Origin: CAYSIX01 sp964431205
GTDB lineage: Bacteria; Planctomycetota; Phycisphaerae; Phycisphaerales; Phycisphaeraceae
Length of the DNA: 12,888 nt
Assembly: GCA_964431205.1 (NCBI GenBank)
Contig: CAYSIX010000109.1
Span: 1-12,888 of the forward strand
Direction of reading: 5' to 3'
The notes under the pieces were generated by a model that worked only from the letters and a program-made list of their open reading frames with translations, was not told the DNA's origin and made no database searches. The first letter of the stretch is position 1. Each line of letters begins with the position of its first letter. Below, piece after piece: positions 1 through 6,235 of this stretch. The position numbers and the translations under genes were made by a program.

Positions 1-2
1 GG

Positions 3-179
3 GCGGCGGCCGGCCTTCTCCTCGGCACGGCGGCGTGCCTCGCCGGCCTCGATCCGACGCGCATGAACCAGTTGCCCGACACCACGCGTCTCAAGGACGA
101 GGTGCTCGTTCCGCGCAGCCATCGCAACGCTTATGACCACGCGATCCGGACGGCGGGGGCGCGCCTCGTCGAGGTCGGG
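3..179 (+). pseudogene. Fragment of SelA/DgaE-like PLP-dependent enzyme
   Basis: The frame beginning at base 3 reads as an internal piece of a SelA-like (aminotransferase class V-fold) pyridoxal-phosphate enzyme, a family that includes L-seryl-tRNA(Sec) selenium transferase and D-glucosaminate-6-phosphate ammonia-lyase relatives. Recognisable pieces are LLLGTAACLAG, LPDTTRLKDEVLVPRSHRN, YDHAIRTAGARLVEVG. Codons here have strong G/C third positions. After about base 180 the frame stays open to 1061, but the product becomes Gly/Ala/Val/Asp-rich and is simply the antisense of the neighbouring leftward gene. The PLP-lysine half is therefore missing. The N-terminus lies left of the window. The family call is by remembered motif similarity. 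The truncation is seen directly, but its cause (rearrangement or chimeric assembly) is not known. Confidence 0.62.
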
Positions 180-1532
180 CTCGAGCTGGACGATCGTGGG
201 CAGCGGCGTCTCGACGGCGGAGACGGTGTACTGGTCATCGTCGTTGCTGATGGCCAGGAACCCGCCGGGCAGGACGTAGCCGGTGTTGAACTGCTCGTAG
301 GGGAAGAAGGCGACCGAGACGTCGGCGTTCCACTCGGCGCCGTTGACGGTGTTGGCGGTGGCCACGCCGGCGGCGCCGCCGAACCCGGAGGGCGAGGGGG
401 CCTCGGCGACGGCCCAGCGGGCGTCCTCGGGGTCGCCGGCCTCGCCCTGGCTGCGCGGGCCGTTCTCACGAACGATCGCGTAGAGCACGCCCTGGTTGGG
501 CAGCGGGTCCACGCCGCCGACGGCGAGCTCGACGTCGCCGCGGTTGTCCGGCGAGGTGTTGGTGACCTCGCCGTCGCCGGTGGTGCCGGCGGTGACGGTC
601 CAGGTGCCCTGGCTGTTGTCGGCCGGGTCGCCGTCGGTCACGTCGATGGTGGCGGCGCCGAAGGCGATCGGATCGGGGATGGGGCTGAGGTCGGGCGTGG
701 GGGGCGCCGGGTCGCTGCCGATGTCGCGGACGTCGAAGAACGCGTAGGCGCCCGAGGGGTTCTGGTAGCCCTCGTACAGGCCCAGGGTGCCGCCGTTGAA
801 CGGGTCGCCGTCGGGGGCGTCGACGTCGAACTGCAGCACGTCGTCGACCCAGACCTTGATGTTCTCGGCGGTGAAGTCGATGCGGAACTGGTGGCGGCCG
901 CCGAAGCGGTCGTAGGGCGTGAAGCCGAGGGTCTCGCCGCGGCCGAGCTCAACGACCTGGCCGGAGTCGAACCCGGTGGGCTCGCCGGTGACCGGGTCGA
1001 TCTCCTCGAGGTTGGTGCGCTGCCAGAGCTCGTCGGCGGTGGGGATGCCGGTGACGCGTGAGAGCGAGAGGCCGGCGGGCGCGAAGCCGCCCGGCGTGGT
1101 GTTGTGGAAGGGGAAGTCGGCATCGCTGTCGTTGAAGTTGAAGGTCTGGTCCGCGCCCTTCCATTGAAGCAGGAGGAAGTCGGCGGTGGGATCGAGCAGC
1201 GGGTCGGTGCTCGCCAGGCCGAGGGCGATGCCGATGTAGTCGTCGTCGGACTCGGGGTAGACGTCGCCGGTGATGGTCTTGCCCAGGACCTGGAGCGACG
1301 CCGGGCCGTGGAAGACCGTGGAGTCGGCGTTGGCGGTTTCGACGGCGATGTCGCCGAGGCTGACGTTGAAGCCGTTGTACTCGGTGGGGGTGGTCCACTC
1401 GGGCTCGGGGAAGTCGGTCGGGAATCCGGTTGCTTGCGTGAAGGTGGTGAAGTCGACCTGCTCGGCGTGGGCGAGGCCGCCCGTGGCGAGCATGGCGCCC
1501 AGGGCGCCGGTCAAGATCCGTTTGCTGTCCAT
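3..1532 (-). CDS. Secreted TSP-C/LamG-like beta-sandwich protein, C-terminus lost
   Basis: A leftward ATG at 1532 has a GGAGG Shine-Dalgarno (1542-1546, minus strand) with a 9-nt spacer. Residues 1-23 form a signal peptide (MDSKRILTGALGAMLATGG, cleavage after AHA), so the product is exported. Residues about 50-270 resemble the thrombospondin C-terminal/LamG type of beta-sandwich: YIGIALGL near 99, LLQWKG near 121, APAGLSLSRVTG near 151, HQFRIDFTAENIKVWVDD near 214 and GGTLGLYEGY near 247. A Pro-rich linker (PAPPTPDLSPIPDP, 275-288) leads to a second, Gly/Asn/Asp-rich domain (about 289-445) that I do not recognise. The frame never stops before the window edge, and from about residue 452 (bases 160-180) it becomes antisense of a SelA-like fragment. 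The native C-terminus, where a PEP-CTERM or other sorting tail could be expected, is absent. A carbohydrate-binding or adhesive surface role is an inference. Confidence 0.72.
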   Translation of the reverse strand, partial: MDSKRILTGALGAMLATGGLAHAEQVDFTTFTQATGFPTDFPEPEWTTPTEYNGFNVSLGDIAVETANADSTVFHGPASLQVLGKTITGDVYPESDDDYIGIALGLASTDPLLDPTADFLLLQWKGADQTFNFNDSDADFPFHNTTPGGFAPAGLSLSRVTGIPTADELWQRTNLEEIDPVTGEPTGFDSGQVVELGRGETLGFTPYDRFGGRHQFRIDFTAENIKVWVDDVLQFDVDAPDGDPFNGGTLGLYEGYQNPSGAYAFFDVRDIGSDPAPPTPDLSPIPDPIAFGAATIDVTDGDPADNSQGTWTVTAGTTGDGEVTNTSPDNRGDVELAVGGVDPLPNQGVLYAIVRENGPRSQGEAGDPEDARWAVAEAPSPSGFGGAAGVATANTVNGAEWNADVSVAFFPYEQFNTGYVLPGGFLAISNDDDQYTVSAVETPLPTIVQLEPDLDEARPRRPDRVVISVAMAARNEHLVLETRGVGQLVHARRIEAGEARRRAEEKAGRR

Positions 1533-1655
1533 TCCTCAAGTCCTCCGTATCAGAGAAGGTTTCCGTTCACGGGTGACACCGTGTGGCACGCGTATCCGTC
1601 GAATGACGGGGGCATTGTGGGGCGTGGCCGGAGGGGATGTAATCCGGAATCGCGC

Positions 1656-1697
1656 CTAACAGTTGAGGATTCGCGCGAACCTGTTGACTTCTGTTAG
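1656..1697. promoter_or_regulatory. Inverted repeat, possible operator
   Basis: CTAACAG (1656-1662) is repeated in inverted orientation as CTGTTAG (1691-1697). Between them lies TTCGCGCGAA (1670-1679), a perfect 10-bp palindrome whose centre is within 2 bp of the outer repeat's centre. CTGTT occurs again at 1681-1685. Such nested symmetry between a divergent regulator and a target gene fits a dimeric repressor or activator site. The neighbouring XylR-like protein is the obvious candidate binder, but this is inference. Confidence 0.35.
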
Positions 1698-1741
1698 CCG
1701 GCGGCGAGTTGCGAGCGCGGCGCCAGCATCGCGTTAAGAAT

Positions 1742-1782
1742 GTGTGAGCGATGGCGGGCGGATTGTTTGATTCGTGTGAGCG
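1742..1782 (+). repeat. 9-bp direct repeat spaced 32 bp
   Basis: GTGTGAGCG occurs at 1742-1750 and again at 1774-1782, a 32-bp offset, close to three helical turns. It lies 83-123 bp upstream of the regulator's ATG. AraC-family proteins commonly bind direct half-sites on one DNA face, so an autoregulatory site is possible. Two copies of a 9-mer this close are unlikely, but not impossible, by chance. Confidence 0.35.
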
Positions 1783-1864
1783 TCGTCGCGCCGCGGGTCG
1801 GGAGACTTACACTGAAGATCGAACCGAGGTCGGCTGGGGATCGGCCGCGGGAAAGGGTGGATCG

Positions 1865-3043
1865 ATGATCGCGCTTCCCAATGTGGTCCTGTTGATCGAG
1901 ACCTCCACGTCGTGGGGCACGGGGCTGCTCAAGGGGATCTCGCGTTTCGTGCGGGAGCGGAACTGGTCGGTGCACGTCGAGCCGAGCGGCCAGCACGAGT
2001 CGCTGCACCTGCCGCCGGGGTGGGAGGGCGACGGCGTGATCGCGCGGATCCCGCACCGCGGGTTACACCGTGAGCTGCTCGAGTACGGGTCGCCGGTGGT
2101 CAGCGTGTCGTGGTTCGACTACGACGGGCCGAACATCGGGCGGTGCACGGCGGACGAGCGGGCGTGCGGTCGGCTGGCGGCCGAGCACCTGGTCGAGTGC
2201 GGGTTCCGTCACTTCGGGTACTGCGGGCCGGTGGATCGTCCGGAGTACGTCGACCAACTGGGGCGCAGCTTCCAGGAGGCGTTGCAGTCGCGCGGGCGGA
2301 CGTGTCACACGTTCACGGAGCCGGACGAGCCCCTGAACGGTCGGCGGGACTGGATGACGGGGCGGTTCCGGCTGGCGGCGTGGCTGCGGTCGCTGCCCAA
2401 GCCGATCGGGCTGTTCGCCTGGTCGACGGTGCGGGCGCGGGAGCTGGCCGAGGCGTGCCGGCTGGCGGAGCTGGAGGTCCCTCAGGACGCGGCGATTCTC
2501 GGCGGGCTGCCGGACGACCTGATCGGGACGATCTCGAACCCGCCGCTGTCGTACGTGGACGTCGGCGCCGAGCGGATCGGCTACGAGGCGGCGCGTCTGC
2601 TGGGGCGGATGATGAGCGGTGCGGCGCCGCCGCCCGAGCCGGTGCTGGTCCCGCCGGTCGGGATCGTGCAGCGTCGCTCGACCGATATCGCGGCGGTGGA
2701 GGACCCGGTGCTGGCCGAGGCGATCCGGTTCATGCGGGCGCACGCCAGCGAGCCGATCCGCGTGCAGGACATCCCCCGGCACGTGCCGATCTCGCGGCGG
2801 GTGCTCGAGCAGCAGTGCAAGCGGCTGCTGGGCCGCTCGCCCGCCGCCGAGCTGCGCCGGCTGCGCATCGAGCGCGCCAAGCAGATGCTCATGGAACGGC
2901 CGGACACGATCTCGCAGATCGCCACCCGCTGTGGATTCAACCACACCGAAGTCCTGATCCGCACGTTCAAGGCGCACGTGGGCATGACGCCGACGCAGTA
3001 CCGCCGGCGTCACGGGGTCCTGCCCGATCCGTCCGGCACGTAA
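1865..3043 (+). CDS. XylR-like transcriptional regulator (LacI-type sensor + AraC HTH)
   Basis: A 392-residue protein. Residues 1-280 resemble the periplasmic-binding/LacI-type sugar-sensing fold of the XylR regulator family: PNVVLLIETSTSWGTGLLKGI at the start, ADERACGRLAAEHLVECGFRHFGYCG in the middle, and PPLSYVDVGAERIGYEAARLL near 225-245. Residues 299-383 form a two-helix-turn-helix AraC domain with ISQIATRCGFNH and the family-typical FKAHVGMTPTQYRRRH end. XylR-type proteins bind a ligand in the N-terminal domain and activate catabolic or transport genes. The chosen ATG has a purine-rich AAAGGGTGG (1852-1860) just upstream and begins at the first conserved strand. An in-frame ATG at 1751 would add 38 residues without family character. 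The gene diverges from the secreted-protein gene and precedes phnDCE by 273 bp. Its ligand cannot be told from sequence. Confidence 0.9.
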   Translation: MIALPNVVLLIETSTSWGTGLLKGISRFVRERNWSVHVEPSGQHESLHLPPGWEGDGVIARIPHRGLHRELLEYGSPVVSVSWFDYDGPNIGRCTADERACGRLAAEHLVECGFRHFGYCGPVDRPEYVDQLGRSFQEALQSRGRTCHTFTEPDEPLNGRRDWMTGRFRLAAWLRSLPKPIGLFAWSTVRARELAEACRLAELEVPQDAAILGGLPDDLIGTISNPPLSYVDVGAERIGYEAARLLGRMMSGAAPPPEPVLVPPVGIVQRRSTDIAAVEDPVLAEAIRFMRAHASEPIRVQDIPRHVPISRRVLEQQCKRLLGRSPAAELRRLRIERAKQMLMERPDTISQIATRCGFNHTEVLIRTFKAHVGMTPTQYRRRHGVLPDPSGT

Positions 3044-3192
3044 CCGCCCACGCGTTTGGTCGCTGGCGGTACGCAATCGCTCGCCCTTCGACCTCGCTCC
3101 GGTGGTGTCGGCCGGCGTGGCGACCGACGCCGTGCGCAGCGCCTGGTGATCCGTTGCGCCGCGTCGACGCAGCCGCTCGCGCTGTTCTCATC

Positions 3193-3240
3193 CTCGGAAA
3201 ACCTCACGCTCACAGCGATCGGTTGGAATACACATCCGAG
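3193..3240 (+). promoter_or_regulatory. Imperfect inverted repeat upstream of phnD
   Basis: CTCGGA (3193-3198) pairs with TCCGAG (3235-3240), and AACC (3200-3203) pairs inside it with GGTT (3221-3224), leaving asymmetric internal loops. It lies 77 bp before the phnD ATG and could be an operator or leader hairpin. It is not followed by a T-run. No match to a Pho box (paired CTGTCAT-like repeats) is evident in 3044-3316. Weak evidence only. Confidence 0.2.
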
Positions 3241-3316
3241 TCCGCGAGCCGCCGATGCCGGACGCCGTCACGATCGGCAGGCGCCCCGCGGACCCCGCGA
3301 GCAAAGGAGCACACCG

Positions 3317-4273
3317 ATGCCAATCCGTGCAGACGTCCGCGCGTGGACAGCCCGCTTCGCAGCCATCGCGGTCGGCCTGATCGTCACGGCGCTGAGTCCG
3401 ACCGCCTCCGCCGAGTCGGCCGCGCCCGGCAGCCCCGACAAGCCGCTCCGCGTCATGCTCATCCCGGCCGACGGCGGGACCGAGCAGGGCACGATCGCCG
3501 ACTTTGAGCCGGTCTTCAATGCCGTCTCCAGGACGACCGGTCTGCGCTTCGACATCCGCGTCGGCCAGTCGTACAACACCGTGGTGCAGGCGATGGCGAC
3601 GCGGAAGGTGGACATCGCCTTCTTCGGGCCCGTCAGCTTCATGATGGCGCGGGACCTGGGCGCGGCGGAGCTGCTGGCGGTGTCGGCCACCGGCGGCGAG
3701 AGCGTGTACTACTCCGGCTTCTTCGCGCGTCGGGATCGGGGCATCGAGTCGCTGGCAGACCTGAAAGGCCGCAGCGTGGCGTTCGGGGACGTGAACTCGG
3801 CGTCGAGCTTCAACTACCCGGTGGCGATGCTGCTGGAGGCGGGGATTGACCCGGTGCGAGACCTGAAGCGGATCTACCTGGCGGGCAGCCACGCGGCGTC
3901 GCTGGAGGCGATGGCCAGCGGCCAGGCCGACGCCGCCGCCGCGTCCTTCGCCAGCTTCGAGAAGGCGATCAACAACGGCACGCTCGACCCCGAGCGGGTC
4001 AGGCCGGTCGCCCGCAGCGCGCCGATCCCCAACCCGCCGCTGGCGATGCACCCCGAGCTGCCCAGCGACATCAAGCACCGACTCCGCGAAGCCTTCCATC
4101 ACGTGCACGAATCCCCGGACATCAAGCCGGAGATGATCCGCGGGTACGGGGGCAAGCAGGTCGATCGTTACGACGCGTACTTCGACGAAGAGGCGTTTGT
4201 CCGCGCGATCCGCGCCCTCGACGCCGTGACGGACGAGCTCAAGGCCGAGATGCTGCGCAAGGCCAGCCAGTAA
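3317..4273 (+). CDS. phnD: Phosphonate/phosphite-type ABC transporter substrate-binding protein (PhnD family)
   Basis: A 318-residue exported solute-binding protein. The ATG has AAGGAG (about 3304-3309) at good spacing. An open frame upstream to 3056 lacks this signal. Residues 1-32 are a signal peptide (Arg-containing N-region, hydrophobic AAIAVGLIVTAL, cleavage after ASA). PhnD-family features follow: LRVMLIPADGG at 44-54, QSYNTVVQAMATRKVDIAFF ending near 103 and continuing GPVSFMMA, the ligand-loop-like FGDVNSASSFNYP (156-168), AGSHAASLEAMASGQADAAAAS (189-210), and NPPLAMHPELPSDIKHRL in the C-lobe. The family captures phosphonates, phosphite or related oxyanions in the periplasm and hands them to PhnE. 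It is the first gene of phnD-phnC-phnE. Which phosphorus compound it prefers cannot be read from sequence. Confidence 0.9.
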   Translation: MPIRADVRAWTARFAAIAVGLIVTALSPTASAESAAPGSPDKPLRVMLIPADGGTEQGTIADFEPVFNAVSRTTGLRFDIRVGQSYNTVVQAMATRKVDIAFFGPVSFMMARDLGAAELLAVSATGGESVYYSGFFARRDRGIESLADLKGRSVAFGDVNSASSFNYPVAMLLEAGIDPVRDLKRIYLAGSHAASLEAMASGQADAAAASFASFEKAINNGTLDPERVRPVARSAPIPNPPLAMHPELPSDIKHRLREAFHHVHESPDIKPEMIRGYGGKQVDRYDAYFDEEAFVRAIRALDAVTDELKAEMLRKASQ

Positions 4274-4329
4274 CGGACGCGCCGCCGGCCGTTTCGCCGC
4301 TTCGTCGCCCGCCACGCAGGAAGCATCCC

Positions 4330-5181
4330 TTGCTCCGATTCGAGAACGTCACCAAGCGCTTCGGCGACGGCACGGTCGCCCTCGACCGGGTCACGCTGCG
4401 CGTCGAGGCCGGCGAGTTCTGCGTCCTGCTCGGGCCCAGCGGCGCGGGCAAGTCCACGCTGCTGCGGATGGTCAACGGGATGGCGAGCCCGACCGACGGC
4501 GACGTGTACTTCGACGGGGTGCGCGTCGAGCCGCGCTCGCTCCGGGCCGTGCAACGCCGCATCGGGATGGTCCACCAGCAGTTCAACCTGGTCGGTCGGT
4601 CGAAGGTGCTGACCAACGTGCTGATGGGCACGCTGGCGACGCTGCCGTGGTGGCGGGCGATGCTGGGCTTGTTTCCGATGCGTGATCGACGCCGCGCGTG
4701 CCTGCTCCTGGCGCAGGTGGGGCTGCAGCCGCAGCACCTGTACCGACGGGCGATGCACCTGTCGGGGGGTCAGCAGCAGCGGGTGGCGATCGCGCGGGCG
4801 TTCATCGCCGAGCCGGACGTCGTGCTGGCCGACGAGCCGGTGGCCAGCCTCGACCCGCAGATCAGCGACGACGTGCTCGGACTGATCCGCGAGGCGTCCC
4901 GGCGCACCGGCGCGACGGTGCTGTGCAGCCTGCACCAGGTCGAGCTGGCGCGGCGGTTCGCCGATCGGATCGTGGGCATGCGCGACGGCCGGGTCATCTT
5001 CGACGGCCAGTCCGAGCACCTCGACGAGCGCGCCCTGCGCGAGCTGTACGCCCACGCGCCCAGCGACGGCGACGGACCATCGCCGGCCGGGGACGACGAG
5101 CCGTCGGACGCGCCGGCTCAAAGCCGGCCCACGGGCAACCGCGTCGAGCGTCGCGGCCGCGCCGCGGAGGTGTACGCGTGA
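4330..5181 (+). CDS. phnC: Phosphonate ABC transporter ATP-binding protein (PhnC family)
   Basis: A 283-residue cytoplasmic ATPase powering the importer. It starts with TTG (LRFENVTKRFGDG) preceded by GCAGGAAGC. Walker A GPSGAGKST is at 35-43, the Q-loop region VHQQFNLV at 81-88, the ABC signature LSGGQQQRVAIARA at 144-157, Walker B VVLADEP with the D-loop ASLD at 164-175, and the switch histidine at about 202 (SLHQVE). All catalytic motifs are intact. GMVHQQFNLVGRSKVLTNVLMG and LPWWRAMLGLF are characteristic of PhnC. About 45 residues after the normal end (DGDGPSPAGDDE then an Arg-rich stretch) form a low-complexity tail that most PhnC proteins lack. It follows phnD by 56 bp and overlaps phnE by 4 nt. 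Confidence 0.93.
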   Translation: MLRFENVTKRFGDGTVALDRVTLRVEAGEFCVLLGPSGAGKSTLLRMVNGMASPTDGDVYFDGVRVEPRSLRAVQRRIGMVHQQFNLVGRSKVLTNVLMGTLATLPWWRAMLGLFPMRDRRRACLLLAQVGLQPQHLYRRAMHLSGGQQQRVAIARAFIAEPDVVLADEPVASLDPQISDDVLGLIREASRRTGATVLCSLHQVELARRFADRIVGMRDGRVIFDGQSEHLDERALRELYAHAPSDGDGPSPAGDDEPSDAPAQSRPTGNRVERRGRAAEVYA

Positions 5182-6197
5182 GCAACGCAGCCGCCCTGCC
5201 ACGCGGTACAAGGCCCGGGGAGGACTGGCACCTCCGCCAGCCGTTCACGTGGAAGCACGTGCTGATCACGCTCATCGTCTTCGTGCTGCTGGGCTACTCG
5301 GCGCACCGCACCGAGATCGATCGCGGCGCGTGGATGACCGCCGAGGGCGTCGCCGACGCGGCCGGCCTGGTCGAGGAGGCCGAGGTCTCCGCCGGATTCC
5401 AGCGCTTCTTCCGCAACGCGTTCCCGCTCGTTCTTTCGACCGAAACCGAGGTCTCGCGCCTTTCAGACTTCGATGCCGACAACCTGCCCTGGCTGGCCTA
5501 CACCGTCGAGAAGCCGCGTTACACCTACGACGTCGAGACCATGGAGTCGGTCAAGACCGGTGAGGTGACCTACCTGGTCCGCCCGATGGGGTACCTGTGG
5601 TACGTCGTCGGGCTGATGTTCAAGACGATCGAGATCGCGCTGTGGGGCACGATCGTGTCGGTGATCATGGCGGCGCCGATCGCGTACCTGGGCGCGCGGC
5701 AGTACGCGCCGCATCGCAGCGTGTACGTGGCGTCGCGGGCGCTGTGCAGCTTCGCGCGCGCCGTGCCGGAGCTGGTGACGGCGATGTTCCTGGTGCTGAT
5801 GTACGGGTTCGGCCCGGTGCCGGGCGTGCTGGCGCTGGCGATCCACTCGGCGGGGTTCCTGGGCAAGTTCTTCGCCGACGACGTCGAGAACGCCGACCCC
5901 GGCCCGCAGGAGGCGCTGTGGAGCACGGGCTGCGGCCGGCTGAGGGTCCTCTGGTACGCCGTGATGCCCCAGGTCCTGCCGCAGTACCTGGCCTACGTCA
6001 ATTACATCCTCGAGCGGAACGTCCGCACGGCGACGGTGATCGGGATCGTCGGTGCGGGGGGCATCGGCGTCGAGCTGTGGGGCCGCTGGGACATGTCCAA
6101 CTTCCAGCACGTCTCGACGATCCTGCTGGTGATCTTCATCACGGTGTTTCTGCTCGAGCACGCCTGTCAGGCCGTCCGCAAGCGACTGATCGCCTGA
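5178..6197 (+). CDS. phnE: Phosphonate ABC transporter permease (PhnE family) with long extracytoplasmic insert
   Basis: A 339-residue inner-membrane permease. The GTG start overlaps the phnC stop (GTGA), and GGAGG at 5166-5170 fixes it. TM1 is at about 27-43. Residues 44-137 form a soluble, Asp/Glu-rich segment. The binding-protein-dependent permease domain runs from about 140 to 335, with TM helices near 140-172, 195-226, 280-300 and 312-330. The cytoplasmic EAA-type loop is SAGFLGKFFADDVENADPG followed by QEALWSTG (224-251), and VMPQVLPQYLAYVNYILERN is typical of PhnE. Family members are usually near 260-290 residues, so the TM1-TM2 segment is roughly 60-80 residues longer than usual. With one permease gene, a homodimer is expected. 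Confidence 0.9.
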   Translation: MSNAAALPRGTRPGEDWHLRQPFTWKHVLITLIVFVLLGYSAHRTEIDRGAWMTAEGVADAAGLVEEAEVSAGFQRFFRNAFPLVLSTETEVSRLSDFDADNLPWLAYTVEKPRYTYDVETMESVKTGEVTYLVRPMGYLWYVVGLMFKTIEIALWGTIVSVIMAAPIAYLGARQYAPHRSVYVASRALCSFARAVPELVTAMFLVLMYGFGPVPGVLALAIHSAGFLGKFFADDVENADPGPQEALWSTGCGRLRVLWYAVMPQVLPQYLAYVNYILERNVRTATVIGIVGAGGIGVELWGRWDMSNFQHVSTILLVIFITVFLLEHACQAVRKRLIA

Positions 6198-6203
6198 GCG
6201 ACG

Positions 6204-6226
6204 CCGCAACCCGGTCCGGGATGCGG
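6204..6226. terminator. Symmetric hairpin between convergent genes
   Basis: CCGCA (6204-6208) pairs with TGCGG (6222-6226), with an A-A mismatch and then CCC (6210-6212) against GGG (6218-6220), loop GGTCC. It fills the 38-bp gap between the convergent phnE and flippase stops and is nearly symmetric, so it could serve both directions. No T-run follows on either strand, so an intrinsic terminator is only plausible. Confidence 0.4.
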
Positions 6227-6235
6227 TCATGATGC

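Larger units (their letters stand above)
1533..1864. other. Divergent intergenic region between secreted-protein gene and regulator gene
   Basis: This 332-bp non-coding stretch separates two divergent genes and must hold both promoters. It contains the Shine-Dalgarno of the leftward gene (1542-1546), an inverted repeat (1656-1697) around a 10-bp palindrome, and two copies of a 9-bp direct repeat (1742-1750 and 1774-1782). No convincing sigma-70 -35/-10 pair was found by eye. It has several relatively AT-rich patches (for example 1631-1648 and 1680-1697), unlike the adjoining coding sequence. Confidence 0.6.

Noticed and set aside
63..1061. Long rightward open frame of 332 codons
   Set aside because: Only the part up to about 179 resembles a real protein. 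The rest is Gly/Ala/Val/Asp-rich antisense of the secreted-protein gene.
1583..1600. TGGCACG resembling a sigma-54 -24 box
   Set aside because: Ten bases after the GG the sequence is CG, not GC, and it points rightward from a site that is poorly placed for either flanking gene.
1785..1813. TACACT (1808-1813) as a -10 box for the regulator gene
   Set aside because: No -35-like hexamer lies 16-18 bp upstream, and a lone TACACT is weak evidence.
3043..3070. ACCGCC/GGCGGT hairpin just after the regulator stop as a terminator
   Set aside because: Only six pairs around a 16-nt loop, with no T-run.
3161..3170. GCGTCGACGC perfect palindrome upstream of phnD
   Set aside because: 10-bp GC palindromes arise often by chance in DNA of this composition, and nothing else supports a site.
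2110..3507. 465-codon rightward frame overlapping the regulator
   Set aside because: Frame-shifted shadow of the XylR-like gene, Ala/Gly/Arg-rich with no motifs.
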